Shown: positions 43,076-54,788 of the stretch, one piece after another
Layout of the letters: each line of letters starts with the position of its first letter
How positions within the stretch are numbered: position 1 is the stretch's first letter
Assembly (NCBI RefSeq): GCF_002214465.1
Contig: NZ_CP015101.1
Location: 298,502 to 362,501 of the forward strand
Direction: 5' to 3'
Source: Thermococcus barossii
GTDB taxonomy: Archaea > Methanobacteriota_B > Thermococci > Thermococcales > Thermococcaceae
DNA: 64,000 nucleotides
Notes under the pieces: model-generated
What the model was told of the DNA's origin: nothing
The model's input: only the letters and a program-made list of their open reading frames with translations
Databases searched by the model: none
Program-made: the position numbers and the translations under genes

Positions 43076-43313
43076 AAATTGTGTTGCTCCCGCTTTTTCC
43101 AAACGATGGCAAGTGGGGAAGAGAGGATAACGCCCCAATACTATATACCGGGACCGTTATTCTCATTCCATATTGGATGAATGCTGTACGTATCTGATTG
43201 TCTGCTGGAATCAAATCAATTTCAACATGAATCCAAACCCATATATACTTTGAGGGTGTAAAACGGAGTGAGAATAACTTTTCTTCAATCAATTGCAGCT
43301 GGGAGCTGGTTTT
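43076..43313. other. AT-rich spacer with two TATA-like boxes
   Basis: 238 bp of lower GC than its surroundings, between the phosphodiesterase and GMC genes. It holds tactatatacc (about 43139-43148) and ccatatatact (about 43239-43249), both in plus orientation. The second suits the GMC gene; the first has no gene directly behind it. No convincing small ORF or tRNA is seen. Confidence 0.5.
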
Positions 43314-44597
43314 ATGAAAAAGCACGCTGAGTATCTAGTTGTTGGTTCTGGGGCCGGTGGAGCCACTATAGCGAGAGAACTGAGTATGGCAGGTAAAGAC
43401 GTTCTAATCGTGGAAGCTGGGAAGTACGAAGAGCACGTTGGGACTTTTAGGGACTCCCTCAGATACTTTGAAACGACCGGGTACAAAACCCCGAGGACTT
43501 CCAGGGAGGGGGTGATCCTGTGGAGGGCTATAATGGCCGGTGGTTCGACTGTCGTTTCATGTGCAAATGGAACCCGGTGCCTCCAGGAAGAGTTCAAAGA
43601 CCTCGGGATAAACTTGGAGAGCGAATTTAGGGAAGCTGAAGGGGAGATGAAAATAGCCCCAACTCCGAAGAGCCTCCTATCCGAGGCGTCACTGAGCATG
43701 TTGGAAGTTTCTGCCGACTTAGGCTACAAGATGGAACCAATGCCGAAGTTCCTAGACTTCTCCAAGTGCGTTCGCTGCGGGTGCTGCACCTTTGGGTGCC
43801 TTCAGGAGGCAAAGTGGACGGCCCTGGATTACCTGAACGATGCCCTTGCCCGTGGGGCTGATGTGCTCTACGAAACCAGAGCCCACGAGATGGTCGTGGA
43901 GGATGGCAAGGCTATAGGCATTCGGGGAAGCGGGAAGGGAGGCTACACCGAGATAACGGCAGATAACGTCATACTGGCTGCCGGTGCACTGAGTACCCCC
44001 GTGATTCTTCAGAATTCTGGGGTGAAGAATGCCGGAGGAAGCCTTTTCATTGACATCCTTGTGAACGTCTACGGCAGGGCGGAGGGCCTTCATCAGGCCA
44101 GGGAGCCAAGTATGGCCCTTGTTGACCACGAGTTCCATGATGAGAGGGGCTTTATTCTGTCTCCCTACATAAACATCAACCGGACCGTCCGGTTCATGGA
44201 GGCGGGTAGAAAGGGATTCATGATGCCCACGGACAAGCTTGTGGGAATCATGGTAAAGACTGCGGACGATCCCACGGGCAGGGTCTATCCCGACGGGAGC
44301 GTTTCAAAGGGTGTGACCAGGGACGATCAGAAGAGACTGGATGAAGGCGCCGCAATAGCCAAAGAAATATTGGAAGGCATTGGGGCTGATCCAGGTTCAT
44401 TCGTTGTCTCAAAGCCTGAAGGGGCCCACTTTGGTGGTACCGCTGCCATAGGGGCGGTTGTTGACGAGCACCTTGAAACGGAGATAAGGAACCTCTACGT
44501 CTGCGATGCCAGCGTCCTCCCAAAAGCTCCAGGAATGCCTCCAATACTGACGATAGTGGCTCTGGCCAAGTGGCTCGGAAAAGCGCTGGCCCACTGA
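43314..44597 (+). CDS. GMC-type FAD oxidoreductase with a Cys cluster
   Basis: 427 aa. FAD-binding Rossmann motif VVGSGAGGATIAREL (9-23), MAGGSTVVSCANG, and the C-terminal GGTAAIGAVVDEHL and CDASVLPKAPGMPP typical of GMC oxidoreductases. Between them is CVRCGCCTFGC (C152, C155, C157, C158, C162), which could bind an Fe-S cluster; similar Cys-rich inserts occur in some plant and archaeal GMC proteins. At 427 aa it is shorter than classical GMC enzymes. The substrate (alcohol or sugar) is unknown. Its AT-rich upstream spacer and lack of operon partners are compatible with recent gain. Confidence 0.85.
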   Translation: MKKHAEYLVVGSGAGGATIARELSMAGKDVLIVEAGKYEEHVGTFRDSLRYFETTGYKTPRTSREGVILWRAIMAGGSTVVSCANGTRCLQEEFKDLGINLESEFREAEGEMKIAPTPKSLLSEASLSMLEVSADLGYKMEPMPKFLDFSKCVRCGCCTFGCLQEAKWTALDYLNDALARGADVLYETRAHEMVVEDGKAIGIRGSGKGGYTEITADNVILAAGALSTPVILQNSGVKNAGGSLFIDILVNVYGRAEGLHQAREPSMALVDHEFHDERGFILSPYININRTVRFMEAGRKGFMMPTDKLVGIMVKTADDPTGRVYPDGSVSKGVTRDDQKRLDEGAAIAKEILEGIGADPGSFVVSKPEGAHFGGTAAIGAVVDEHLETEIRNLYVCDASVLPKAPGMPPILTIVALAKWLGKALAH

Positions 44598-44653
44598 CCT
44601 TTTAATTTTTGAACAAAATCCAGGAGAATAGGAAGGGAGAAACCGGCCAGCCC

Positions 44654-45301
44654 TCAGCGTGAGGACTGGGCGATCCTTTCGATCTCTTCCTTCTTGCTGT
44701 AGGCGAAGCTCTTCGGGTCCCTGTTGGCGGCGGCGATTATTTCCTCCGCCAAAGCCTGAGCGTAGCTGGTCTTGTTCCTGTAGCACTTGGCGGAAGCACC
44801 GAGGGCGATGTTCTTGAGGGCTATGTCGAGCCTCCTGAGCGGTGAAACGTCAACGGCCATGTGATAGCGGATTCCACCGAAGGCTATGGTTGTGGTGTCC
44901 TCCCTCGGGGCGGAGTTCTCAATGGCTCTGACGAGAACCTGAATCGGGTTCTGCTTGGTTCTCCTCTCGATGATCATGAAGGCCTCCTTAACGACCTCGT
45001 AGGCCTTCATTTTCTTGCTCATGAGGGAGCGGTGCTCTCTCCTCATGAAGTGACCGCCGACCTTGTGACCGCTGGCACCGCTGCGCATGACCTTGTTGAT
45101 GAGCCTCTCGACGATGTGAACGTTGGCCTTTCCAAAGGCCTTCTTGGCGTGCCTTCCGTGGCTGTGCGGGAGTATGCGAGCGTCGAGGTTGATGTAGGGC
45201 CTGAGCGAGGGGTCGTTCACGACGACGTCCTCAACGCTCCACCTGCCCATGACCTTGAGTTCCTTAGGCTGATAGAACCTCTCGGTGATTGCCTTGGTCA
45301 T
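44654..45301 (-). CDS. rps7: Ribosomal protein uS7
   Basis: 215 aa small-subunit protein. It has [29 protein letters not shown] and [23 protein letters not shown], the rRNA-binding core of archaeal S7. It is the last gene of the RNA polymerase-ribosomal operon, 5 nt after rps12. Downstream is a short gap, then the convergent GMC gene. In many archaea elongation factor genes follow S7; they are not here. Confidence 0.96.
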   Translation of the reverse strand: MTKAITERFYQPKELKVMGRWSVEDVVVNDPSLRPYINLDARILPHSHGRHAKKAFGKANVHIVERLINKVMRSGASGHKVGGHFMRREHRSLMSKKMKAYEVVKEAFMIIERRTKQNPIQVLVRAIENSAPREDTTTIAFGGIRYHMAVDVSPLRRLDIALKNIALGASAKCYRNKTSYAQALAEEIIAAANRDPKSFAYSKKEEIERIAQSSR

Positions 45302-45306
45302 TCACT

Positions 45307-45750
45307 TCACCTCCTCGGCTTCTCCTTCCTTCCCTTGACGAGTTCCTTGAGGGAAACCCTGTTGACCTTGACGACCTTGTACCTGATTCCTGGGATATCA
45401 CCCATAGAACCGCCCTTTGGACCGCCGATTCCTTCAATGATGACCTCGTCGTGCTCGTCGATGTGGTTTATTGCTCCATCACCGGGGGTGAAGGCGGTGA
45501 CGACCTTACCGTTCTTGATGAGCTGAACCCTAACTGCCTTACGCATAGCCGAGTTCGGCTGCTTGGCCTCGACGGCTATCTTCTCAAGGACTATTCCCTT
45601 GGCCTGAGGAGCACCTTCGAGCGGGTCGCTCTTCTCCTTGAGCCTGAGAACTCTCCTCTTGTAGCGAATGTCACTCCAGCGGAACTTCTTCCTTTTGAGC
45701 TTGAGCTTTCTACCGGCAAACTCTCCATACGGGGCCTTCTTTCCAGGCAT
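45307..45750 (-). CDS. rps12: Ribosomal protein uS12
   Basis: 147 aa. The decoding-site loops [15 protein letters not shown] and [15 protein letters not shown] are present. [11 protein letters not shown] is the usual archaeal start, at 45750 behind GAGGTGATGCTC; the frame is open 3 codons further up. It lies in the rpo-ribosomal operon between nusA and rps7. Confidence 0.96.
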   Translation of the reverse strand: MPGKKAPYGEFAGRKLKLKRKKFRWSDIRYKRRVLRLKEKSDPLEGAPQAKGIVLEKIAVEAKQPNSAMRKAVRVQLIKNGKVVTAFTPGDGAINHIDEHDEVIIEGIGGPKGGSMGDIPGIRYKVVKVNRVSLKELVKGRKEKPRR

Positions 45751-45760
45751 GAGCATCACC

Positions 45761-46506
<746 letters not shown>

Positions 46507-46519
46507 TAACTACACCTCC

Positions 46520-47695
46520 CTACTCCCTTTTCGGTCTCAGGGGGAGATTCATTGCCAGTTTAACGATTCCCGTACCGACGGGTACGGGCTGTCCGATGAG
46601 GACGTTCTCGACGACACCGTTGAGCGGGTCGGTTTCACCCCTCTCAGCCGCCTCAAAGAGGTGCTGGGTGGTGATCTCGAAAGCGGCCCTGGCAAGCACG
46701 CTGGCCTTCTCCCCAACTATACCGTGCCTGCCAATGGGCAGTATGACTCCATCGAGCGTCATCATATCGGCGACGAGCATTATGTGCCTGACGTCGACCT
46801 CAAGACCCTGCTCGCGCATCGTGTTGACTATCTCCTCTATGATGGCGTTTCTCGCGGCCTCGATGCCGAGCACCTCGGCGATTTCGTGGATGTTGTTGGT
46901 CCTGGTTCTCGTCGGGTCAACGCCCGGAACCTTGATGACCTGCTTGAAGTTGGAGCCCTCGGTGTAGATAACGTACTCGTCGCCTTCTTTCCTTATGATG
47001 GTCTTCCCGACGCCCGAGAGACCCTTAAGGCGGTGCTTTTTAACCTTTTCGGCAAGCCTCCTCAGGTCGGAGAGCTTACCGACCTTCTTGGGGCGCATTA
47101 TGACTGTGTAGCCGTCGACTTCAAATTCAGCACTCTTAAAGGAGCTCTCAAGCTTCCTCTGGATCCTTTCCATGTCGAGACCGGCCTTCTCAAGTCTCTC
47201 CGGGTCTATCTCGACGATAAACTCGAAGTTGAGGATGTCTATGCTCATCTCCCTGGCGAGGTTCTCAAGGCTCGTTCCCTCAATGCGTCTGGCGACCTCC
47301 AGGGCCTTCTCTCTATCATACCTGTGCTTCTCATCGAGATAGACGGTCATGATGGGTGTTGACGGGTTCTTTCTGGCATCAACGATCTCGATGATCCTCG
47401 GCAGACCGAGGGTGACGTTGATTTCGGCGACACCCGCGTAGTGGAATGTGTTCAGGGTCATCTGAGTTGAAGGCTCGCCGATGGACTGGGCCGCAACTGT
47501 TCCTATGGCTTCTCCAGGCTCGATGAGGGCCCTCTGGTACTCGTTAACGGCCTCGTCTATGATGGCCTGGACCTCGGCCTTCTTGAGCTTGTACTTCTTG
47601 TTGTACTCGACGAGCTTGGTGTAGAGCTCTTCCTTGATGTTGTCCGGGAGCTCTGCCTTGTCGACCATGCTCTTGATGGTTTTTGCGGCGACCAT
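46520..47695 (-). CDS. rpoA2: RNA polymerase subunit A'' (Rpo1C)
   Basis: 391 aa C-terminal part of the largest polymerase subunit, split from A' as in most archaea. It carries the trigger-loop and bridge-related region [26 protein letters not shown] and the jaw/clamp parts [33 protein letters not shown]. It starts 5 nt after the rpoA1 stop. No intein interrupts the trigger-loop site. Confidence 0.97.
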   Translation of the reverse strand: MVAAKTIKSMVDKAELPDNIKEELYTKLVEYNKKYKLKKAEVQAIIDEAVNEYQRALIEPGEAIGTVAAQSIGEPSTQMTLNTFHYAGVAEINVTLGLPRIIEIVDARKNPSTPIMTVYLDEKHRYDREKALEVARRIEGTSLENLAREMSIDILNFEFIVEIDPERLEKAGLDMERIQRKLESSFKSAEFEVDGYTVIMRPKKVGKLSDLRRLAEKVKKHRLKGLSGVGKTIIRKEGDEYVIYTEGSNFKQVIKVPGVDPTRTRTNNIHEIAEVLGIEAARNAIIEEIVNTMREQGLEVDVRHIMLVADMMTLDGVILPIGRHGIVGEKASVLARAAFEITTQHLFEAAERGETDPLNGVVENVLIGQPVPVGTGIVKLAMNLPLRPKRE

Positions 47696-47700
47696 TTATA

Positions 47701-50418
47701 TCACCCCTTCCCCCTCACCTTGAGCAGGGTTTTTACAATCACTCTATCAACGTCCAGCGTCTTGCCTCCCCAGCTCTTCATCGGGTCTATTCCGTCCTCG
47801 CCGTACTTGAACTGAACGATGATTCCGGTTGGGTCTCTGACGGTTCCGTCGTAGTCCACCTTGAGGTCCTGGAGCGCGTTTATCAGACGGCGTTGCATGT
47901 AACCGCTCTGGGCCGTCCTGACGGCCGTGTCAACCAGTCCTTCCCTACCACCCATGGCGTGGAAGAAGTACTCCTGCGGTGTTAGGCCGCTCTTGTAGGA
48001 GTTGGTGACGAATCCCCTGGCCCTGGCTCCGAGGTCCCCGGGCTTGAAGTGGGTCAGAACCCTTCCGCGGTAGCCGCGGTAGAGACGCTTTCCACGGATG
48101 GACTGCTGGCCAAGCATTGCCGCCATCTGGGTGATGTTGAGCATCTTACCCCTCGCTCCGGTCTTGGCCATTATGACGGCGTGGTTTGTCATACCAAGGT
48201 AGCGCTCGGCAACCTTACCCGCGTTGTCACGCGCCTCGGCCAGGACGGCCATTATGTTGCTCTCAAGGGTCTCCTCAAGTGTCTTACCCGGCAGGGGCTC
48301 AAGCTCGCCGTTCTTGTAGGCCTCTATGAGCCTGTTTACCCTCTCCTCCGCCTCGCGGATTATCTCGTGAATCCTGTCGAGGGCCTCGCTCGGGAGGTCT
48401 TCGTCGTCTATCGCAGTCGTGAAGCCCTTATGGGTGATGACCCATATTGCCAGCTTGGTGACCTGGTCAAGGAACTGTCTGGCCCTCTCAACGCCGTACT
48501 CCCTCACGATAATGTCGAGGAGCTTTCCATCCTCCCTGCCGTAGGCCTTCTTGTCTATTGCACCGCTGAGGAGCTTGCCGTTGAGTATGTATGTGAAGCC
48601 ATCGTAGGCGAGCTTTCTAACTTCCTCCTCGTCGGGGATGAGCTTTTCCTCTATGAGCTTCTCCAAAGCCTCACAGCGCTCCGGCTCATCGCAGAGCTTG
48701 TTGCGGTACCAGATTGTAAGGTCTTCCGGAAGCAGGAGCGAGAATATGGTCTTTCCGCTCCAGAGCTCGACGCCGTTCTCGACCTTATCCGGCTTGGGGA
48801 GCTTGTCCACGTCAACGCCGGCGAACATGAGCATCTGCTCGACCTCTGCGCGGGTGAAGTATGCTCCCTCGCGGGTGAGCAGGTAGCCACCGGAGATGTG
48901 GTCCTGTATTCCAGCGATGAGCGGGCCACCGTAGCGCGGCGAGATGATGTGGTTCTGGACCTCCATGAGTATCTTCGCCTCTGCCTGAGCCTCCTCCGTC
49001 TGCGGCACGTGGAGGTTCATTTCGTCACCGTCGAAGTCGGCGTTGTAGGGCGGGCAGACGGCGAGGTTGAGCCTGAAGGTCTTGTAGGGCATAACCCTGA
49101 CGCGGTGGGCCATGATGGACATCCTGTGAAGCGAAGGCTGCCTGTTGAATAGAACTATGTCGCCGTCGAGGAGGTGCCTCTCAACTGTCCAGCCTATGTC
49201 GAGCTTCTCGGCGATGAGCTCAAGGTTGTTTTCCATGAGGCGGATTCTCCTTCCTTCGGGGTCGATAACGTAGTTGGCGCCCGGATACTTCTCGGGCCCG
49301 TTGAGAACCATCTTCTTGAGCTTCTCGAAGTTGAACTCGGTTACTTTCTCCGGAACGGTGAGCTCCATGGCGACCGCTATGGGAACGCCGACCTCGTTGA
49401 TGCTTATCATCGGGTCGGGGCTTATGACTGTACGGGCAGAGAAGTTGACACGCTTACCGCTGAGGTTTCCACGGAAGCGACCTTCTTTACCCTTCAAACG
49501 CTGGGCAAGGGTCTTGAGGGGCCTTCCGCTCTTGTGCTTGGCCGGCGGAATACCGGAGGTCTCGTTGTTGATGTATGTGGTAACGTGGTACTGTAGGAGG
49601 TCCCAGAGGTCCTCGATGATGAGCTGCGGCGCACCGGCCTCGATGTTGGACTTGAGGCGGTTGTTGATACGGATAATATCGACCAGCTTATGGGTGAGGT
49701 CGTCCTCAGCCCTTATACCGCTCTCAAGGGTAATTGATGGCCTCATGGTAACGGGCGGAACCGGCAGGACGGTTAGAACCATCCACTCCGGCCTGGCCTT
49801 CTCCGGGTGGAGTCCGAGGAGTGGCAAATCCTTGTCGGGTATCTTCTCAAGCCTGTCCCTGACCTCGCTCGGCATCATCCTGTGCTTGTACTCGTTGCCC
49901 TCCTCATCCTTCCTGAGCTCCCAGTATATCGTCGGTCTCTCGAACTTGATCGGGAACTGCGGGGCACCGCAGTGCGGGCAGACCATCCTCTCCTTGGCCT
50001 TCTTGTGTATCTCCTTGATGAGCCTGTCCTTGGCCTTCTTCCTGTCGCCCATGACCTCGAACTTGTGCATGTACTCCTCTATCTCTTCCTCGGTGAGCTT
50101 TATCCTTCCACATTCTCTACATGTGCTCTCCAGAACCCTGTGAATGGTCTTGGCGAATCCGACGTGGATTATCGGCCTTGCCAGCTCAACGTGCCCGAAG
50201 TGGCCGGGACACTCTCCTGCTCTCGCTCCGCAGGTCTCACAGCGAAGTCCCGGGTCGATCACACCGAGCCTTTTGTCCATGAGGCCGCCCTCTATCGGGT
50301 AACCGTCATCGTCGTAGGTATCCGGGACGGTTATCTCGGCCGCGCTCATCTTTCTGATTTCCTGGGGTGAGAGGATTCCGAACTCAATACTCCCGATGAC
50401 CTTCTTCATCGACTGCAT
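47701..50418 (-). CDS. rpoA1: RNA polymerase subunit A' (Rpo1N)
   Basis: 905 aa. N-terminal zinc site CETCGARAGECPGHFGH, then CRECG and CPHCG; catalytic Mg loop NADFDGDEMNLH about half-way (near residue 455); and SGKRVNFSARTVISPDP. Three in-frame starts exist (GTG 50427, ATG 50418, ATG 50409); 50418 follows GGGTGTGAT at good spacing, though 50409 gives the shorter MKKVIGSIEFG start seen in relatives. It lies 5 nt after rpoB. No intein. Confidence 0.96.
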   Translation of the reverse strand: MQSMKKVIGSIEFGILSPQEIRKMSAAEITVPDTYDDDGYPIEGGLMDKRLGVIDPGLRCETCGARAGECPGHFGHVELARPIIHVGFAKTIHRVLESTCRECGRIKLTEEEIEEYMHKFEVMGDRKKAKDRLIKEIHKKAKERMVCPHCGAPQFPIKFERPTIYWELRKDEEGNEYKHRMMPSEVRDRLEKIPDKDLPLLGLHPEKARPEWMVLTVLPVPPVTMRPSITLESGIRAEDDLTHKLVDIIRINNRLKSNIEAGAPQLIIEDLWDLLQYHVTTYINNETSGIPPAKHKSGRPLKTLAQRLKGKEGRFRGNLSGKRVNFSARTVISPDPMISINEVGVPIAVAMELTVPEKVTEFNFEKLKKMVLNGPEKYPGANYVIDPEGRRIRLMENNLELIAEKLDIGWTVERHLLDGDIVLFNRQPSLHRMSIMAHRVRVMPYKTFRLNLAVCPPYNADFDGDEMNLHVPQTEEAQAEAKILMEVQNHIISPRYGGPLIAGIQDHISGGYLLTREGAYFTRAEVEQMLMFAGVDVDKLPKPDKVENGVELWSGKTIFSLLLPEDLTIWYRNKLCDEPERCEALEKLIEEKLIPDEEEVRKLAYDGFTYILNGKLLSGAIDKKAYGREDGKLLDIIVREYGVERARQFLDQVTKLAIWVITHKGFTTAIDDEDLPSEALDRIHEIIREAEERVNRLIEAYKNGELEPLPGKTLEETLESNIMAVLAEARDNAGKVAERYLGMTNHAVIMAKTGARGKMLNITQMAAMLGQQSIRGKRLYRGYRGRVLTHFKPGDLGARARGFVTNSYKSGLTPQEYFFHAMGGREGLVDTAVRTAQSGYMQRRLINALQDLKVDYDGTVRDPTGIIVQFKYGEDGIDPMKSWGGKTLDVDRVIVKTLLKVRGKG

Positions 50419-50423
50419 GGCAA

Positions 50424-53400
50424 TCACACCCTATCAACTATGTTGAGAGACGGCCTTATTCCCATTGCCTTCAGCTCGTCCAGCAGCAGCTTGAAGGCGT
50501 AGCTCATCTCCACCTTGCTTATTTTCTCTTCCTCTCCACAGACCGGGCAGTAGACCTTGCCACGACGCTTGTCTTCGAGTGCCAAGTGGCCACAGCTCTC
50601 GCAGACCCATACCTCGGTCTTATCGCTCTCTTCGAGGAGACGCTCTATGAGCAGCATTGCAGCACCATGGCCGATGAGAACGTCACGCTCCATCTCACCG
50701 AACCTGAGACCACCTTCCCTGGCCCTTCCCTCGGTTGGCTGCTTGGTGAGAACCTGCACCGGACCCCTGCTCCTCGCGTGCATCTTGTCGGCGACCATGT
50801 GGTGGAGCCTCTGGTAGTAGATGACGCCAACGAATATGTCCGCCTCAAGGCGCCTTCCGGTTATGCCGTCGTACATGACCTCCCTTCCGCTGTGCTTGAA
50901 GCCGAGCTCCTCAAGCTCCTTTCTGAGCTTCTCCTCCGGCTCTCCGATGAAGGCAGTGCCGTCAACCCTCCTTCCCTTCAGCGCCGCGACCTTCCCGCCT
51001 ATTGCCTCTATGAGCTGTCCGACGGTCATACGGCTCGGGATACCGTGCGGGTTGACGATGAGGTCCGGAACGATTCCGCTCTCGGTCCAAGGCATGTCCT
51101 CCTGCGGGACGATGAGGCCGATAACACCCTTCTGGCCGTGCCTCGATGCGAACTTGTCTCCGAACTCCGGAATGCGGAGGTCTCTCACCGTCACCTTCAC
51201 GAGCTTTGTTCCGTCGCCGGTCTCGGTTAGAATAACCTTGTCGACGATGCCCCTCTCGCTTGGCCTCACCGCAACGCTCGTTTCACGCCTCTCCTGGATG
51301 ATTATGCCTCCAAGGCCGCTCTGCTCCTCAAGGAACCTTGGCGGTGAGGTTCTTCCAACGAGGACGTCCTTACCCTCGACCTTTGACTCCGGGAAGATTA
51401 TGCCGTCCTCGTCGAGGTGCCTGTAGTACTTCTCGCCCAGATAGCCCTGTATTGTCGGGTCGGGAACCTCAAAGCGGTCGGTCTGACCACCGAGGTAGCG
51501 CTTCTCCTCAGCTTCATAGGTTCTGAAGAACGTTGAGCGGGCCAGGCCGCGCTCTATCGAGGCCTTGTTCATTATAACCGCGTCTTCCATGTTGTAGCCG
51601 CCGTAGCTGAGGACGGCAACGACAAAGTTCTGACCTGCCGGCCTCTCCTCGAAACCGACCGCCTTCATTATGCGTGAGTTGACGAGCGGAACCTGCGGGT
51701 AGTGCATGAGGTGCCCGCGGGTGTCAACCCTTATCCTGAAGTTGGCCCAGCCGAGACCGAGGCTCTGCTTGGCCATACCCGCTCCATATGTGTTACGCGG
51801 GGCCGCGTTGTGCTCCGGATACGGGACGAGTGAGGCCGGAATGCCGAGTATGGCAGCCGGCATCAGCTCAAGGTGGGTGTGCTCCTCCGTAACTTCCCAG
51901 GGCCACGTTGCCACGTAGGCGTTCTCCTCCTCTTCGGCATCGAGGTATTCGATGACCCCCATCTTAACGAGATCGCTCCAGGTGAGGGTACCGTTCTTTA
52001 TTCCCTCGACGTGTTCCTTGGTGAGCCTTGGCTGGCCATTCTCAACTATTATGAGAGGCCTCCTAACGCGGCCATCATCGCTGTTAACGTATATCTCTCT
52101 GACCTCCTCGTCCTGGTAGAGTGCGACGTTGATGACATCGCTTATCCTTCCGCTTCTCCTGTCCGTCCTTATCCTGTTCACGAGTCCTTCTCCATCTTCG
52201 ACGGTTCCGATGAGGACTCCGTTGAGATAGACGCGCCAGAGCTCGGGGTTTGGCCTCTGCTCCTCTATCGGGATAACTCCGAGTCTGCTCAGGTAGTCCC
52301 TTACCTCCTCCTCAGGGATTCCGGTGGTTATCTGGGCCATCAGGGAGAGGTTCTTGACGAGACCACAGTTCGGACCTTCCGGCGTTTCCGTCGGGCATAT
52401 CCTTCCCCAGTGGGTTCCGTGGAGGTCACGGGCCTCGAAGTGGGGCTGGTCCCTGCTGAGTGGAGAAGTGACGCGCCTGAGGTGAGAAAGGGTTGACATG
52501 TAGTTGGTTCTGTCGAGGAGCTGGCTCACACCGGTTCTTCCGCCGGGCCATGCGCCGGTGGCGAGGGCGTGCTCGATCCTCTCGCTCAGCACGTCCGGTC
52601 TTATCGAGTTCCTCACGAAGCGCTGTATGTTCTCGAAGGTGTAGCGCTCGCCCTTCCTCTGGTATGTCTTGGTCATCTGATACTGCATGTCCTTGACGAG
52701 CTGGCCGAAGGCAACGCGGAAGAGGTCCCTCAGAAGGTCTCCAGCCAGCTTGAGCCTCTTGTTAGCGTAGTGGTCCTTATCGTCCTCGCCACGCAGTCCA
52801 AGGGAAAGCTCAAGAACCTTGAGGGCCATCATGCCGAGGTAGTAGGCCTTGGCGCGCCTGTCCTTCTCCTCGACACCCATATGCGGCAGGAGGTTGTTGT
52901 CTATGATGTGCTGGGCCCTTCTGAGCCTGTACTCCTTAGGCTGGCCGGGGAGGGCAAGCTTGCCTATGTAGTCAAGGGCCTCTTCCTGGGTGGTTATGTC
53001 GCTCGCGTCCTCAAGGTTGTCGAAGAGAACCTGCTGTATCCTCGGGTCGTCGCTTACAGCCTCAACTATCTCCTTATCGCTGAGAACGCCCAGCGCGCGC
53101 ATGACGTAGACGAACTTGACCGGCCTCGGAACGTTCGGTATGTTGACGTAGAGAATTCCATCCTTTCTCCTCTCAACGGTGATTAAAGCCCTGTAGCCGT
53201 GCCTGTATGAGAAACACTTGGCTATGACCCTGTTCTGTCTCTCGTCTCTCTCAACGAGGGTCTTGTTGGGGGCGAGGTCTTCGATAGAGACGATAACCCT
53301 CTCAGAGCCGTTGATGATGAAGTATCCTCCGGGATCCTTCGGGTCTTCGCCGAGCTTTATCAGCTCCTCATCGCTGAGGCCGTAAAGCCTGCACGCCTTC

Positions 53401-53792
53401 GATTTTAGCATTATCGGAAGTTCTCCAATGCGAACCTCCACGGCCTCCTGGGCTATGCCGTTAACGACGGGAATGAGTTCGAGGTACAGCGGGGCCGAGT
53501 AGGTGAGGTTCCTTATGCGGGCATCCATCGGGTAGAGAGGCTTCCTCTGGCCCTGGGCCTCCTGGAATTCCGGCTCGCCGAGGCGAACCTTTCCAAACTT
53601 GACCTCGAAGTCCGGGATGTCCGGCTTGATGCCGCCGAACTCGTCTATGACCTTCTGCATGCCGTAATCAATGAAGGCGTTGTAAGAGTCAAGATGCTGC
53701 CTCACCAGTCCCTTCTCCTTCCAGTATGCCTCCATAACGAGCCAGAGGTCGTCGGGAGTAACATCAACAACGGTCGGTCCTCTCGATGCCAT
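50424..53792 (-). CDS. rpoB: RNA polymerase subunit B (Rpo2)
   Basis: 1122 aa, in one piece as in Thermococcales (split in many methanogens). It has the hybrid-binding and catalytic segments [22 protein letters not shown]-type [22 protein letters not shown], and the C-terminal clamp zinc ribbon CESCGHLA...CPVCGEEEK. The protein ends [24 protein letters not shown] precedes the ATG; it follows rpoH by 17 nt. Confidence 0.98.
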   Translation of the reverse strand: MASRGPTVVDVTPDDLWLVMEAYWKEKGLVRQHLDSYNAFIDYGMQKVIDEFGGIKPDIPDFEVKFGKVRLGEPEFQEAQGQRKPLYPMDARIRNLTYSAPLYLELIPVVNGIAQEAVEVRIGELPIMLKSKACRLYGLSDEELIKLGEDPKDPGGYFIINGSERVIVSIEDLAPNKTLVERDERQNRVIAKCFSYRHGYRALITVERRKDGILYVNIPNVPRPVKFVYVMRALGVLSDKEIVEAVSDDPRIQQVLFDNLEDASDITTQEEALDYIGKLALPGQPKEYRLRRAQHIIDNNLLPHMGVEEKDRRAKAYYLGMMALKVLELSLGLRGEDDKDHYANKRLKLAGDLLRDLFRVAFGQLVKDMQYQMTKTYQRKGERYTFENIQRFVRNSIRPDVLSERIEHALATGAWPGGRTGVSQLLDRTNYMSTLSHLRRVTSPLSRDQPHFEARDLHGTHWGRICPTETPEGPNCGLVKNLSLMAQITTGIPEEEVRDYLSRLGVIPIEEQRPNPELWRVYLNGVLIGTVEDGEGLVNRIRTDRRSGRISDVINVALYQDEEVREIYVNSDDGRVRRPLIIVENGQPRLTKEHVEGIKNGTLTWSDLVKMGVIEYLDAEEEENAYVATWPWEVTEEHTHLELMPAAILGIPASLVPYPEHNAAPRNTYGAGMAKQSLGLGWANFRIRVDTRGHLMHYPQVPLVNSRIMKAVGFEERPAGQNFVVAVLSYGGYNMEDAVIMNKASIERGLARSTFFRTYEAEEKRYLGGQTDRFEVPDPTIQGYLGEKYYRHLDEDGIIFPESKVEGKDVLVGRTSPPRFLEEQSGLGGIIIQERRETSVAVRPSERGIVDKVILTETGDGTKLVKVTVRDLRIPEFGDKFASRHGQKGVIGLIVPQEDMPWTESGIVPDLIVNPHGIPSRMTVGQLIEAIGGKVAALKGRRVDGTAFIGEPEEKLRKELEELGFKHSGREVMYDGITGRRLEADIFVGVIYYQRLHHMVADKMHARSRGPVQVLTKQPTEGRAREGGLRFGEMERDVLIGHGAAMLLIERLLEESDKTEVWVCESCGHLALEDKRRGKVYCPVCGEEEKISKVEMSYAFKLLLDELKAMGIRPSLNIVDRV

Positions 53793-53809
53793 AATCTCAC
53801 CTCACAGAA

Positions 53810-54058
53810 TCAGTCCTCAACCACCAGGCGGTAGTAGTAATAGTAACCAGCCGTCGGGCTCTTCCTCTTGATCTCAAGAACGTCGCCGGGCTTTGCGCCA
53901 AGCGCGACAACAGCAGGATCTGAAGCCTTGATCTGTGGAAGCTGGGAAATCCTGATTCTGTACTTTCTGAGGAGCTCTTCCTTCTCCTCCTCGCTGAGTA
54001 TTCTGTGCTCAGGAACCAGCTCGTGAGTGAATATATCAAATTCTTTTTTCGCCGCCAC
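53810..54058 (-). CDS. rpoH: RNA polymerase subunit H (Rpo5)
   Basis: 82 aa. The sequence [15 protein letters not shown]...[11 protein letters not shown] is the archaeal RpoH (eukaryal Rpb5 C-terminal) module. The frame is open to an ATG at 54079, but the family starts right before AAKKEFDIF, which here is a GTG at 54058 behind GGGGGC. It heads the rpoH-rpoB-rpoA1-rpoA2-rpl30e-nusA-rps12-rps7 operon. Confidence 0.94.
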   Translation of the reverse strand: MAAKKEFDIFTHELVPEHRILSEEEKEELLRKYRIRISQLPQIKASDPAVVALGAKPGDVLEIKRKSPTAGYYYYYRLVVED

Positions 54059-54079
54059 CGAGAATTGCCCCCTTAACAT

Positions 54080-54135
54080 TTTTTAAGAACGATTATCACT
54101 ACCTCCCACCTGCGGGTTTCGGTATATAAGCTTTT
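54080..54135 (-). promoter_or_regulatory. Promoter and leader of the rpoH operon
   Basis: The minus strand has agcttatatacc (about 54120-54131), a good TATA box, giving a start near 54100. The leader carries GGGAGGTAGTGAT, an apparent ribosome site about 35-45 nt before the GTG of rpoH and not at usable spacing for it. It could serve a very short leader frame. Confidence 0.6.
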
Positions 54136-54610
54136 CGAGTGATAAATCGCCCGCAGGGGTTTATATCGGTTACGAAAAGTTTAAGAACCTTTTTCCATGC
54201 CGAAAAGCTACCCTGATGCACCTTTATGTTCACCCCTACTGGGAAAGGCTTATAAAGGCTCAGCGGGGGTTCGATGTTCAAACTTTCTGAGAAACGGCCA
54301 AACGCTCGAAATTGGGTGGAGTTTTGATATTGTTGGTGACAAAATGTTGTCATTATGCTACAGTTTCAAGAGACTCCCTGTCATATTCGGTCTAAACAGA
54401 GACAAAATTTGGTCAGTTTTTTGTATGGGATAAAGGGCGATAAGAGCTTTAAATCCTGGATGTGCCGCCATAAGAGTGTATCTATGTGAATGGCCGGATT
54501 TCACTCCCAAATTGTGGAAAATCTCAGCATTCCGGAGGTTCGCTCTGGATTGAGCATCAAGAAGGGTCAGGACTTTGATCGAACTTTCGTTCATCCAAAG
54601 TTTGTCGTGG
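54136..54610. other. 475-bp non-coding gap between rpoH promoter and tRNA-Thr
   Basis: No convincing gene. It holds TATA-like boxes on the plus strand at about 54249-54257 (gcttataaagg) and 54158-54167 (gtttatatcg), and a small perfect hairpin TGACAA-AATG-TTGTCA (54337-54352). The part from about 54280 to 54600 is AT-richer than the genes around it. An unannotated RNA or a decayed gene is possible. Confidence 0.5.
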
Positions 54611-54687
54611 TGGAGCCCCGGGCGGGATTTGAACCCGCGACCGGCGGATTACAAGTCCGCCGCCCCGCCAGGCTAGGCTACCGGGGC
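54611..54687 (-). tRNA. tRNA-Thr (anticodon TGT)
   Basis: 77 nt with encoded CCA. Acceptor stem GCCCCGG/CCGGGGC, anticodon loop cttgtaa (TGT, reading ACA and related codons), T-loop ggttcaaatcc. Discriminator T (U). A TATA-like ctttatattt lies on the minus strand at about 54711-54720. Confidence 0.96.
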
Positions 54688-54788
54688 ACGGTTTTAAGAG
54701 TAACCGGGCTAAATATAAAGTTTTCTCTCCAGTCCAGCCATCACCGTAAGTTTTATAAATCCCCCCTGTATTCCCTACATTGGGTCGT

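Noticed and set aside
46520-53792. Inteins or splits in rpoA1, rpoA2 or rpoB
   Set aside because: The three subunits read through without inserts at the usual intein sites, and the A'/A'' split is the normal archaeal one.
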